64,000 nt of DNA. It comes from Thalassoroseus pseudoceratinae. GTDB lineage: Bacteria > Planctomycetota > Planctomycetia > Planctomycetales > Planctomycetaceae. The position numbers and the translations under genes were made by a program. Position 1 is the first letter of the stretch. The number at the start of each line of letters is the position of its first letter. The stretch is taken from NCBI RefSeq assembly GCF_011634775.1, contig NZ_JAALXT010000007.1:434001-498000 (forward strand). The letters are read 5' to 3'. Positions 53,740 through 62,075 of the stretch are shown piece by piece. The notes beneath the pieces were generated by a model, which saw nothing but the letters and a program-made list of their open reading frames with translations, made no database searches and had not been told where the DNA came from.

Positions 53740-54231
53740 CTAATTCAGAACGGTTTCAAGAAAGGGTTGTTCATCGTTCTCAGGTGATGTCTCAACTCGA
53801 AACTGGAACTGCATGCTTCCAAGCAAATCGCAAATGCAGTGTTCCACTCGGACGGCGGTCCATGCCTCCGTCAACATCTTGACATATCGCTGCTCACATT
53901 CATGACAGGCTGCCAAGTAGTCAGCAGACGAAGCAAATTGTGACTGCAACTCATCGCGAAGGTTGGCAAAACAGACCAAACAGCTGACTTGTGAAAGGGA
54001 TCTTTCCACTTCTTTGGTAGCGACCAAGCCGAAAGTACCATTATCAATTACCATGCCACAGATGACCAAGTTCCATTCGAGGTTCTCAATCGAGGGAATT
54101 TGCTCACAGAATAGTGTTCTCCACATCACCATAAAATCTGTCAGAATTTCATCACGTTCGACAGCATTGGATTCCCCCAACCTGCGGCTTCGTTTCTTGT
54201 TATACAGATCAATCGGGTGCCAAGTAATCAT
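53740..54231 (-). CDS. Hypothetical Cys-containing protein
   Basis: 163 residues, no recognised family. Eight Cys residues are spread through it, including CLVC and an ACHEC pair, without a clear metal-binding pattern. Lower GC and codon use than the neighbours, which could mean recent arrival or low expression. It converges on the Ldh-like gene and is followed on the minus strand by the SDR gene. Confidence 0.6.
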   Translation of the reverse strand: MITWHPIDLYNKKRSRRLGESNAVERDEILTDFMVMWRTLFCEQIPSIENLEWNLVICGMVIDNGTFGLVATKEVERSLSQVSCLVCFANLRDELQSQFASSADYLAACHECEQRYVKMLTEAWTAVRVEHCICDLLGSMQFQFRVETSPENDEQPFLETVLN

Positions 54232-54275
54232 TGCTGGAACCTAAGAATTCCATGTGACTTGAAATCCTTTCCAGT

Positions 54276-55133
54276 TTAAGCCGCTTTCACTGAGGAATCA
54301 CTCGGTTCCGGTTGGCTCGCGATTTTTTTGAGGAACCGACGCGACGCTTGGCGAACGATCCAATTCCCCAATGTGGGCCATATTGCTTTGAGCACGAAGA
54401 TCGGTCGCATGGGCGGCGTGTTGACGATGAGTTCGGGTTTGTCTTGTTCGATGGCTTTGATGACGGCTTTCGCAACGGCTTTGGCAGTCGTGTAACCGAC
54501 TGTCGCCGGTGTGCCGCGACCGGTGCGACGTTTCATTTCCTCATAAATGCCACCGTCATTCGTGAAGCCGGGGCAGATGACCGAGGCACTGATCCAACGA
54601 TCCGCGTACTCTGCCCGCAGCGATTCCGTGAACGCGATCAGCCCGGCTTTCGTCACCCCGTAAGCTGCTCCGAACGCCGGTCCGACCTGACCCGCCGTCG
54701 ACGACATATTCACCACATGTCCGCCGCCTTGCTTCAACATATGCGGAATGACAAGCCGCGTGAGGTGCATCGCGGAGGTCAGATTCACGTCAACGATGCT
54801 CGAAATTCGCTCATGCGAGATCTTCTCAAACGGGCAGTAGCCGTCAATGCCCGCATTGTTGACCAGCACATCAATTTGCCCGAATTCGACATGTGTGCGG
54901 GAGACGAGACGTTCTAAGTCCGGCAGCGAGGTCACATCCGTCGGCACAACGAGCACCCGACTTTTCGAGTCGGTCAGCTTCGACAACTCCGTGGCGACGG
55001 TCGCCAACTTGTCCGCCGACCGGGCCACCAAAACCACGTTCGCTCCACGCTCCACTAACACCCGAGCAACATACACACCGATGCCCCCGGATGCCCCGGT
55101 CACAATCGCTACCCGTCCCTGCCAGTCTCGCAT
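54276..55133 (-). CDS. Short-chain dehydrogenase/reductase
   Basis: 285 residues. The NAD(P)-binding TGASGGIGVYVARVLVERG opens the protein, followed by NNAGIDG, NMSSTAGQVG with the catalytic Ser and YGVTKAG with the YxxxK pair. The C-terminus has a basic hydrophobic segment (PTLGNWIVRQASRRFLKK) that could sit at the membrane. Substrate unknown. A stem-loop repeat separates it from the acyltransferase gene upstream on the same strand. Confidence 0.92.
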   Translation of the reverse strand: MRDWQGRVAIVTGASGGIGVYVARVLVERGANVVLVARSADKLATVATELSKLTDSKSRVLVVPTDVTSLPDLERLVSRTHVEFGQIDVLVNNAGIDGYCPFEKISHERISSIVDVNLTSAMHLTRLVIPHMLKQGGGHVVNMSSTAGQVGPAFGAAYGVTKAGLIAFTESLRAEYADRWISASVICPGFTNDGGIYEEMKRRTGRGTPATVGYTTAKAVAKAVIKAIEQDKPELIVNTPPMRPIFVLKAIWPTLGNWIVRQASRRFLKKIASQPEPSDSSVKAA

Positions 55134-55208
55134 GTGTACTCCTCCCGGTTGTGGTTGTCGGGAGAGAGATACCAGTTTTACACGCCTGAGCCAAGATGGA
55201 TGTAGAGA

Positions 55209-55258
55209 GTGGAGGGTAGTGAGTAAAAACCCTCTACTCTCAACACTCTACCCTCCAC
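55209..55258. repeat. Inverted repeat with gtggagggtag arms
   Basis: Arms gtggagggtag (55209-55219) and ctaccctccac (55248-55258) are perfect complements around a 28-base loop. It lies between the acyltransferase and SDR genes, both on the minus strand. Similar but degenerate tracts occur near 31320 and 36080-36150. Confidence 0.75.
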
Positions 55259-55264
55259 ATCGAC

Positions 55265-56038
55265 CTATGCAGCAAGACGCGATGAGTCGCCGACCAAGCC
55301 CCGCAACTCACTCGCAATCGGTCCGGCGAACGCGGCTTCGAGTTCTTCGAGACATTCCGCGATTTGCAGGCCGTCGGTGAGTCGGTGATCGTAAGCCAAC
55401 GTGACGCGGCAGTTTCCGTCGTCATCTAGCGGCCCGTACGAGAGGTTGCCGGTCTGGAACGACGGCGGATGCGGAATCTCCACGCCCTTCGCGGCGAGTG
55501 TGGTCAGAAAGAATGTCCCAACGCGTTTGGCACGGGAAGCGGCCGCAATGTTCAAGTTGTACCACCACAACGCCCGACGGATCGGTGTGGGAAATGCACT
55601 TAACTGCAATTGTTTCTTGAAGATACGTTCCACGGGCTGTTGCAAGTAGCGATCGAGTCGGGCTTGTAATTCGGTCAGCGATGCCGATTCAGGTTCGGTC
55701 ATGCGACCCCAAAACAACCACGGTTCACCCTGGAATTCGCGTTGGACGGCGATCATGCCGACACTGACGGAATTCTGAATCAGATGTCGCCATGGCCATC
55801 GACACCACATCTGTCGCAACACGGGCCGCTCTTTCGCCACCAACGCATACGCCTTGATGAACAACACCGGCCAAGAAATCCGTGTCGGCAATTGCGATCG
55901 TAACTCTCGCACTTCGCTGAGGTTAACGACACATTCGTGCGCACACGTTGGAACTTTGCGATGGAAGTGCAGCACATCGCACGTCAACCGACGACTCCGC
56001 GGCAACGCCACTCGACGAGATTTCCAATCCACCGCCAT
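55265..56038 (-). CDS. CAT/E2-fold acyltransferase-like protein
   Basis: 257 residues. The C-terminal TLAYDHRLTDGLQ matches the HxxxDG active-site motif of chloramphenicol acetyltransferases and 2-oxoacid dehydrogenase E2 cores. An upstream segment with ISWPVLFIKAYALV and SVSVGMIAVQ supports the fold. It lacks a lipoyl domain and no E1/E3 partner is nearby, so a stand-alone acyltransferase is more likely than an E2 subunit. The acceptor is unknown. Confidence 0.8.
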   Translation of the reverse strand: MAVDWKSRRVALPRSRRLTCDVLHFHRKVPTCAHECVVNLSEVRELRSQLPTRISWPVLFIKAYALVAKERPVLRQMWCRWPWRHLIQNSVSVGMIAVQREFQGEPWLFWGRMTEPESASLTELQARLDRYLQQPVERIFKKQLQLSAFPTPIRRALWWYNLNIAAASRAKRVGTFFLTTLAAKGVEIPHPPSFQTGNLSYGPLDDDGNCRVTLAYDHRLTDGLQIAECLEELEAAFAGPIASELRGLVGDSSRLAA

Positions 56039-56397
56039 CCGCCAACCCGCCCGAAAAGAATCGGAACAACCCTCGCGACCGGAAAAGCCGGCCCGCTATG
56101 GTTCCCCCATCGGATGGAAGTGCTCGAAAGCTTGAATAAAAAAAGTGCTATGCCATCGCTAGCTTGCTAGCAGTGCGAATTACTAAGAGAACGGGAGTCG
56201 CTCGAAACACCATGGGACAAAGCCAGCAGCGGCACCCGGCGAAGAGGCAACGAACTGGATTTTTGTTACACTGTTTAGTTCAATGAACATATCACTCATC
56301 CCATCGTCCGCAAATTTGATGGATTAAATGGCGACGTTCCACAAGTCCCTTCGATCCTTATCTCTTTTAGCACTCGCTTTTCTAAAGGATCGTGATT
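56039..56397. other. Intergenic region with repeat fragments
   Basis: About 360 bases. It contains a ctagcttgctag palindrome (56159-56170), a gacaaagccagcag repeat copy (56214-56236), and an AT-rich tract (56250-56290) that may hold the promoter of the next gene. No gene supported. Confidence 0.5.
56214..56236 (+). repeat. Copy of the gacaaagccagcag repeat
   Basis: gggacaaagccagcagcggc matches gggacaaagccagcag-type sequence at 57364-57388 (ctggacaaagccagcagtgg) with few changes. Confidence 0.6.
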
Positions 56398-57177
56398 ATG
56401 CCGCGACCACGCGCTTCCATGCCATCTCGTCGTTCGCCTCGACGTCGAACACAAGGAACTCACATCGAGCGAACGCCTAGCAACTCGTCTTGGCCTTGGT
56501 TTGTAGCCGGGGGAATTGCGTTTGTGGTGTTTATTGTGGTTGCCGATGCCATCAATAATCGGAACGGCACAAGTCCGGCGCAGGCGGTGGCCACCTTGGG
56601 GTCGGACGGTCAGCTGGCCAGCACGAATCCTTTGATTGAAGTAACGAACGAGAACTGGAGTGCCGATCCGGCCTGGACCAACCAACTTGTACAAACCCAA
56701 GTGGCTGGTCCGTTTCGATTTCATTTACCGGCTGGGTTTGTACGCGTCAGCGTTTTAGGCTCGCAGCAAGATCACAGCCGGCAATTCAGCTATGGTTTGC
56801 GTCGGAACAATGCATTTGACCCAGTCATTGAGGCGTTTATCCTCTCGACTCATGTACCTGCGAATATGACTCCCAAGCAGTACGACGACCTTATTCGCCG
56901 CGTCGTTTACAAAGACGATCCGAATTTGCGAATCCAGAAGGGCCGGTATGGAAATCGGCTCTGCTACCGAGTCTTCAATGATCTCATCGCCCCCGGAGCA
57001 ACGGCTCGGCATGCGGTCAAGGTTGACCATCTTATTTTCGATGGCAAGATTTGGTATTCGTTAGGTGTCAGCATTCCGGCCGATCCCGGCAGCGATGAAT
57101 TTCAGCTTCTGGAAGCAGCCGCATTGAGCACGGAAGTGATCATTCCCCTCGACAAATTCGTAGACCGCAATCCGTGA
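56398..57177 (+). CDS. Single-pass membrane protein, function unknown
   Basis: 259 residues; ATG with AAGGA eight bases upstream. A very basic N-terminus (RPRASMPSRRSPRRRTQ) precedes a membrane helix (WPWFVAGGIAFVVFIVVADA). The outer domain has beta strands around GPFRFHLPAGFVRVSVLG and CYRVFNDLIAPGAT, resembling DUF1795/PsbP-like lipid- or protein-binding folds, but I cannot assign a family. It stands alone between repeat-bearing intergenic regions. Confidence 0.75.
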   Translation: MPRPRASMPSRRSPRRRTQGTHIERTPSNSSWPWFVAGGIAFVVFIVVADAINNRNGTSPAQAVATLGSDGQLASTNPLIEVTNENWSADPAWTNQLVQTQVAGPFRFHLPAGFVRVSVLGSQQDHSRQFSYGLRRNNAFDPVIEAFILSTHVPANMTPKQYDDLIRRVVYKDDPNLRIQKGRYGNRLCYRVFNDLIAPGATARHAVKVDHLIFDGKIWYSLGVSIPADPGSDEFQLLEAAALSTEVIIPLDKFVDRNP

Positions 57178-57287
57178 CTGGTCGCAAGATCGGCTCTCTC
57201 GAAACCGTCGGTTTCGTTGCGTAGGGTGCAAGCTCCAACCGTAATCGCGTGTTGGTAATAACATCGAACTCTTGAACTGCAAGTAGC

Positions 57288-57384
57288 GTAGGCTGGGACG
57301 CGTCCCAGCATTCTTACCAGATCGCTACCGAACTTAATGCTGGGTCTTGACCCAGCCTACTTACTGCTGGACAAAGCCAGCAGT
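57288..57384. repeat. Composite palindromic repeat
   Basis: gtaggctgggacgcgtccca (57288-57307) and tgctgggtcttgacccagcc (57338-57357) are each hairpins and their outer arms gtaggctggg/cccagcctac also pair. It is followed by ctgctggacaaagccagcag (57364-57383), a third hairpin. It lies between the membrane protein gene and the convergent Mrr-like gene. Confidence 0.75.
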
Positions 57385-57465
57385 GGCACTCGATTTGCGA
57401 TTGTGAAATCATGGGGCCTTTGGAACCCGTTGTTTATCCAATCAGTATGCCGTCGACATGCTTTG

Positions 57466-57960
57466 TTATGTCCCTTCATCGGATTTCACGCTACTGTCCT
57501 TGCGGAAGACAGTACACTCCCATGAATCGCCCGCGGTCGCTTGCTCTTGTATACCAACCATCATTCTATTTAGAAACTTCAATGTATATTCATGGCAAGT
57601 CGAGTGTTCGTTGAGATAAACATCAGTAATGTTCTCAGCATTGGCTATTTTTTCAGCGCCCTTTTGCAAACCCAATGGGCTCACAAGAATTCCACCATCT
57701 GCTCCGCTGTCAATAATGCGGTATGCAAGCGCTCCGATTCTTTCTTGGTTCTGCTTTGACGTAGTGAATCGACGACACTCGACAATCATGAACCCTTCAT
57801 CACCCGAGCGTACACCCTTTCCGTCAATTTGCCATTTTGTTCCGGAACGTTGACCTTCGATGTCTTGTTTCCCCTCGACTCGACTTAATCCGAACGCACT
57901 CGCAAATTGATCGAGCAAATAAGCAGCTACCTCTTCATACGTCTCCCATTTTTTCATCAT
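57466..57960 (-). CDS. Mrr-like (PD-(D/E)XK fold) protein
   Basis: About 164 residues; the ATG of MMKKWETYEE has GGAG nine bases upstream. A helix with YEEVAAYLLDQF leads to WQIDGKG, where the Asp fits the nuclease metal site, then FMIVECRRF, where Glu-x-Arg replaces the usual Glu/Gln-x-Lys, and ADGGILVSPLGLQKGAEKIA, typical of the Mrr/restriction endonuclease-like family. No methyltransferase or other restriction gene is nearby. Base composition is more AT-rich than neighbours. It could be a nuclease, a repair protein or a regulatory remnant. Confidence 0.8.
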   Translation of the reverse strand: MMKKWETYEEVAAYLLDQFASAFGLSRVEGKQDIEGQRSGTKWQIDGKGVRSGDEGFMIVECRRFTTSKQNQERIGALAYRIIDSGADGGILVSPLGLQKGAEKIANAENITDVYLNEHSTCHEYTLKFLNRMMVGIQEQATAGDSWECTVFRKDSSVKSDEGT

Positions 57961-58021
57961 TTGTACTTGCTCCGTTCTCTTGCTCGGAAGCCGAAACCCA
58001 CATGGCACCAGACGAGCCAGT

Positions 58022-58717
58022 CTACTTTTCATCGCCCCAGACACTTTTTAACAGGTGAAATGTTTCCGGGTCGGTGGTGCGGAGTTCGCCTTGGACGAAG
58101 GGGTAGAAGTCGTTGGTGCAGAAGTAGGCTTCGGTCATCTCGGCGAAGAATTCTTTGTGATTCGTTAGGGCGTAATGACGGTTCTTCTGGCCGCTGATGT
58201 GTAGGACCGATTCATAGTCACCGCGTTCGACGGCGGCATCGTAAGTCGCTTTGATGCCGGGGTGATCGAAACTCAGCACGCGGTCGTGGTACGCGTGAGC
58301 CAACTCGTGCAGCAAGACGGCAGGCTGACCGGCGGGGCGTTGGAGGTTGATCAGTCGTTTCGCCCGTGGAATGTGAACGGCTTTGGCCATCTTGGGATTG
58401 TGGCCGTTGTTCTTGAGCCAACCGACACTCGGGTGGTATTGGCAACTGCCGAGAGCGTGTTCGCGGTCGATCCAAATCGGAACTTTGCGGAGTTCCTTCA
58501 CACGGGACTCCGGCACCAACAGCGTGACTTCGAACAACTCGGCCGCGAGAACCTTCAGTGCTTTATCGCCCAGCGATTTGTGTTCACCGTCGAGCAGGGA
58601 CGGATCGATATGCACCGTCCAACCTTCGATGTCGCGGATGACGTGTGTTTCGTCAGCCGGTTCCGCCGCCGACACCGAACCGCAGATGACCAAAAGAAGA
58701 CCGCATAGACGCCACAT
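58022..58717 (-). CDS. Exported HExxH metallopeptidase-like protein
   Basis: About 231 residues from the ATG with GGAG nine bases upstream. A signal peptide (WRLCGLLLVICGSVSA) is cut near AAEPAD. The zinc motif HELAHAYHDRV lies in the centre (about residue 135), and FFAEMTEAYF further on (about 195) places a Glu as third ligand, the pattern of anthrax lethal factor-like and related peptidases. Substrate unknown. It is upstream of the Mrr-like gene on the same strand. Confidence 0.82.
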   Translation of the reverse strand: MWRLCGLLLVICGSVSAAEPADETHVIRDIEGWTVHIDPSLLDGEHKSLGDKALKVLAAELFEVTLLVPESRVKELRKVPIWIDREHALGSCQYHPSVGWLKNNGHNPKMAKAVHIPRAKRLINLQRPAGQPAVLLHELAHAYHDRVLSFDHPGIKATYDAAVERGDYESVLHISGQKNRHYALTNHKEFFAEMTEAYFCTNDFYPFVQGELRTTDPETFHLLKSVWGDEK

Positions 58718-58872
58718 AGAACCGCTCTCCGCTCGCGTGTGATGAATCAAGATCGATGAATCGAAACTCGATCATACGCGGTCTGATTCCTGTCATCCAT
58801 ACGAACGACGCCAGTGTCGTCATCGGCTGAAGGCTGAACGATCAAAAGAGCCGTGGCACACTTTTGAGACTG

Positions 58873-59868
58873 TCAGGCGGCTTGGCGTTGTCGTTGTTTG
58901 CGGACGCGAGGTTCGCTTTTCCAGCGACGATGGACCCAGAAGTACTGCTCCGGAGCCAACCGCACGACTCGTTCCAACGCCGTGGTGTACGCTTCGGTGA
59001 GTTCACGGACGGCGTTTGGCCCGTCGAAGTCGGCGGAGTCGATGACTTCCTCGGTTCCGAGTTCAAACTTTACCCAGCGACGATTGATGAAATCATCCGG
59101 CAACCGTCGTGCATATCCGACGAGCAACACCGCCCGATATTGAAGCGCGAGCAATGCCACACTTTTGAACGTCGAGGCGGGCTTCCCGAAGAACGGGACG
59201 AACAACCCTTTTTTCCCGGCATCTTGGTCGGCGAGCAAACCGAGATTCCCCCGGTGCTCCATGTATTGCACCATGTCCGACCCGCCGCCCTTTTTGGAGA
59301 GCAATTGATGTCCGGTCCGCATTCGCCATTGGCGGAACCACTCGTGTAGGTAGGGGTTATCGAGATCTCTTGCGACCACGCCCATCGGGTAGCCGAACAC
59401 GCCGAACGTGGAGATCGCCATTTCCCAGTTGCCGAAGTGGCCGCTCAACACCATCACCGGACGACCACTGCACATCGCTTTGATGGTTTCGTCACGATGC
59501 CGAAAGTTGAGGAACTCTGCGCAATTGTCGAGCCGAAACTTGCGGGGAATCTGCACAATCTCAACGACCATGCGAAACAAGTGCTTCCACATGCCGAGAA
59601 TAATGCGATCGACTTCCGCATCGGGAACCGACTCTCCAAACGCCGTGCGGATGTTCTCCGCGGCGACGTGGTACCGCGTCATTTTCTTCGGTAGCACATG
59701 GAACACACACCACGCCAAACCTTCGGCTGCCTTGACCGAAGCCCGAAATGGCAGCATGTCGATCACGCAGACCACCGCCCGAAACGCGAAATACTCGGCT
59801 CGATACCGCCACAGCGATTTGGGCTTTTTCTTCTTTTTCTTCTTTGGCTTGGGTGTGGCTTCACTCAT
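58873..59868 (-). CDS. LpxL/HtrB-type lipid A acyltransferase
   Basis: About 331 residues from the ATG of MSEATPK. A Lys-rich N-terminus leads to a membrane-associated helix (AVVCVIDMLPF). The catalytic HxxxxE is in LSGHFGNWEM, with GVVARDLDNP, GLLADQDAGKKG and FVPFFGKPAST as family landmarks. The family adds secondary acyl chains to lipid A at the inner membrane, which fits a Gram-negative envelope with LPS. It faces away from slyD, with about 190 bases between. Confidence 0.93.
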   Translation of the reverse strand: MSEATPKPKKKKKKKPKSLWRYRAEYFAFRAVVCVIDMLPFRASVKAAEGLAWCVFHVLPKKMTRYHVAAENIRTAFGESVPDAEVDRIILGMWKHLFRMVVEIVQIPRKFRLDNCAEFLNFRHRDETIKAMCSGRPVMVLSGHFGNWEMAISTFGVFGYPMGVVARDLDNPYLHEWFRQWRMRTGHQLLSKKGGGSDMVQYMEHRGNLGLLADQDAGKKGLFVPFFGKPASTFKSVALLALQYRAVLLVGYARRLPDDFINRRWVKFELGTEEVIDSADFDGPNAVRELTEAYTTALERVVRLAPEQYFWVHRRWKSEPRVRKQRQRQAA

Positions 59869-60058
59869 CGGTGGTTCATCCGTGAACACAATTGCGGAGT
59901 CGGTTCAGCGGGAACAGTGTCGTCGGAACCGGGAAGAGCGTCAATGCGAAAGTGGATTTCGGGACGTCCAGAAGCCCAAAACGCCCCCTGTCGATTTGAT
60001 TTCGAATGTGTTAAACTATTCTGCCAGTTACTCTACTCGAACGGAAATTGGTGTGACC

Positions 60059-60541
60059 ATGCAAGCCGGAAATGACAAAGTCGTTAGTATCGACTACACG
60101 CTGACCAACGAAGAAGGCCAAGTTCTGGATACTTCGGAAGGTCGCCAACCGTTGGCTTATTTGCACGGGTCCGGCAATATTATTCCGGGGCTGGAACAAG
60201 CATTAGCCGGGCAGGAAGCGGGTGCGGAACTTGCGGTGGAAGTTGCTCCGAAGGACGGTTACGGCGAACGCGATCCAAGTTTGGTTCAACCCGTGCCCCG
60301 TAGCAATTTTCCCGAAGGAGCCGATGTGCCCGTCGGAGCACAGTTTCAGGCACAAACACCGAACGGCCCGCGTTTGGTCACGGTTGTCGAAGCGAACGAT
60401 GAAACCGTCACCGTCGACGGCAATCATCCGCTCGCCGGTCAACCACTGAAGTTCCAGGTGAAAGTCGTCGAAGTCCGCGACGCGACCGCCGAGGAAAAAG
60501 AACACGGCCACGTCCACGGTCCTGGTGGTCACAATCACTGA
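60059..60541 (+). CDS. slyD: FKBP-type peptidyl-prolyl isomerase SlyD
   Basis: 160 residues. The frame stays open far upstream but that part is antisense to the acyltransferase gene, so the ATG before QAGNDKVV is chosen. The FKBP half has IDYTLTNEEGQVLDTS and LAYLHGSGNIIPGLEQAL; the inserted-flap domain has YGERDPSLVQPVPRSNF. The C-terminus is short with HGHVHGPGGHNH, a small nickel/zinc-binding His cluster. SlyD folds proteins and handles nickel. Confidence 0.94.
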   Translation: MQAGNDKVVSIDYTLTNEEGQVLDTSEGRQPLAYLHGSGNIIPGLEQALAGQEAGAELAVEVAPKDGYGERDPSLVQPVPRSNFPEGADVPVGAQFQAQTPNGPRLVTVVEANDETVTVDGNHPLAGQPLKFQVKVVEVRDATAEEKEHGHVHGPGGHNH

Positions 60542-60545
60542 TTGA

Positions 60546-61217
60546 TTACCGCGATTGGGACGGGGTATCGATCGGCAATAGGTTTTCGAGTTCCGGAAAC
60601 CGACGCCAAATACGCCCATTGTTGAGATGTTGGTACGGCACGCCGTTGATTTCCAGCGAATGCAGCCCGTCAACAAACGGCATTTCAATGATTTGGCGAA
60701 CGAACGCATCGCGGGATAAGAAGCCACCGATCCAAATTCGCAGGTGACGAATCTGTTTCAATTGCGGCGTCCTGAAGAGCATACGGGCTTTGGTCGGGAA
60801 CGGAATGTTGTGAACCTGAAGGCTTTGCAACGGTCCGACTCCGAATAACTCATTCGGATGTTCCAAGGCTTCGGAACCAATCGAGACATGTTCGACCAAA
60901 CCACGGCCGAACCGCCAATTGCGAATCCAACCTTTCTTGCGTTTGCTGACTCGCTCGTGGAACACGCTTCGGTCGAAATACCGATGCACCTCAGCGTGCC
61001 ACTTCTGTTTGTGCTGATGCAGTAGTTCGCTTTGCCGGGTGAGAAGTGCTCGGCGTCGGGCGTTCGTTTCCGGCATGTCGGCTAATTCACATTGCACGCG
61101 GATGAACTCGCCCCGCGGATCGCCTTGCTCATCGAGCCAATCCGCGTAGACCAACCGAGGAATCAAATCGTCCGGATCAGCCAAGACCGCCTGGAAAAAT
61201 TCGTTGTCGGTGTGCAT
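60546..61217 (-). CDS. TIGR02996-domain protein
   Basis: About 223 residues from the ATG of MHTDNEF; a GTG four codons upstream is also possible. The N-terminal 50 residues match the planctomycete/myxobacterial TIGR02996 domain: FFQAVLADPDDLIPRLVYADWLDEQGDPRGEFIRVQ. The rest has leucine-rich-repeat-like strands (LGPLQSLQVHNIPF-like, LKQIRHLRIWIGG, LHSLEINGVPY), as usual for this family. Function unknown. It is convergent with slyD with a four-base gap. Confidence 0.9.
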   Translation of the reverse strand: MHTDNEFFQAVLADPDDLIPRLVYADWLDEQGDPRGEFIRVQCELADMPETNARRRALLTRQSELLHQHKQKWHAEVHRYFDRSVFHERVSKRKKGWIRNWRFGRGLVEHVSIGSEALEHPNELFGVGPLQSLQVHNIPFPTKARMLFRTPQLKQIRHLRIWIGGFLSRDAFVRQIIEMPFVDGLHSLEINGVPYQHLNNGRIWRRFPELENLLPIDTPSQSR

Positions 61218-61293
61218 GATCGTGATCACTCCCGCAAAGAATCCTCATATCAGCGAGGATAACACGTTTCTCTCGGGAGTGGACACAGTTTGA

Positions 61294-61323
61294 CCGGGAA
61301 AAGTTCGAGACGACTTTTCCCGG
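61294..61323. promoter_or_regulatory. Perfect inverted repeat upstream of bioD
   Basis: ccgggaaaagt and acttttcccgg pair perfectly around an 8-base loop, 41 bases before the bioD start and in the gap to the divergent TIGR02996 gene. It could be a leader hairpin or an operator; it does not resemble the known BirA operator. Confidence 0.5.
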
Positions 61324-61363
61324 CATTGCAACGTTCCTCGGGACGAATGGGCACTTCCTGACG

Positions 61364-62044
61364 ATGACACGCGGTCTTTTTATCACCGGCACGGACACGG
61401 GCGTGGGCAAAACCTTCGTGACCACACGGATTGCACAAGAGCTGCAAACGGCGGGTGTGTCTGTCGGCATCTACAAACCGGCGTGCAGTGGAGTGGAGGC
61501 AAACGAAGCCGGTGAACCGATGTGGGAAGACGTGGATGCTCACTTTCACGCACTCGACGGCGTGTTTCCACGGGAACGGATTTGTCCGCAATGTTTTCAT
61601 GCTCCGTTGGCACCGCCGGTCGCGGCTTTGGCGGAAGGGCGTTGTGTGGACGCCGACTTACTGCGATCCGGTGCAGACTGGTGGCGGGGCAGGGTGGATG
61701 TGCTGCTCATTGAGGGAGCTGGCGGACTTCTTTGCCCGATGACGGAATCCACGACCATCGCAGATGTAGCGGCCGATTTGGCCTTTCCGCTTCTGATTGT
61801 CGCTCGCTTGGGATTGGGGACAATCAATCACACCTTGCTCACAGTCGAGGTAGCGCGGTCGCGGGGGTTGCCGATTACGGGCATCGTGCTGAACGATCAT
61901 CCCCCACAATCCGACGATCCGGCTACGAAAACCAATCCAGAGGAAATCGCCCGGCGATCCAATGTGCCGGTTTTCGGTGTGGTGGGATCGGGAATGCTTG
62001 AGAGCGAACTCGGTCTGGGGGTAGACTGGAACGCAATCATTTAA
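61364..62044 (+). CDS. bioD: Dethiobiotin synthetase
   Basis: 226 residues. It closes the ureido ring of 7,8-diaminopelargonate with CO2 and ATP to give dethiobiotin. The P-loop FITGTDTGVGKTF opens the protein, YKPACSGVE carries the substrate Lys, and LLIEGAGGLLCPM holds the second ATP-binding segment. No strong RBS is visible. No other biotin gene is in the window, so the pathway is split. The next gene starts 31 bases after it. Confidence 0.96.
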   Translation: MTRGLFITGTDTGVGKTFVTTRIAQELQTAGVSVGIYKPACSGVEANEAGEPMWEDVDAHFHALDGVFPRERICPQCFHAPLAPPVAALAEGRCVDADLLRSGADWWRGRVDVLLIEGAGGLLCPMTESTTIADVAADLAFPLLIVARLGLGTINHTLLTVEVARSRGLPITGIVLNDHPPQSDDPATKTNPEEIARRSNVPVFGVVGSGMLESELGLGVDWNAII

Positions 62045-62075
62045 TCTTCCTGACGTTTGTCACTGAAAGCGGATC

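Noticed and set aside
55265-56038. E2 subunit of a 2-oxoacid dehydrogenase complex
   Set aside because: No lipoyl or subunit-binding domain, short length and no E1 or E3 gene nearby; only the acyltransferase fold motif is supported.
59408-60058. In-frame extension of slyD giving a 377-residue protein
   Set aside because: The extension is antisense to the LpxL-type gene, and the FKBP domain begins at the internal ATG.
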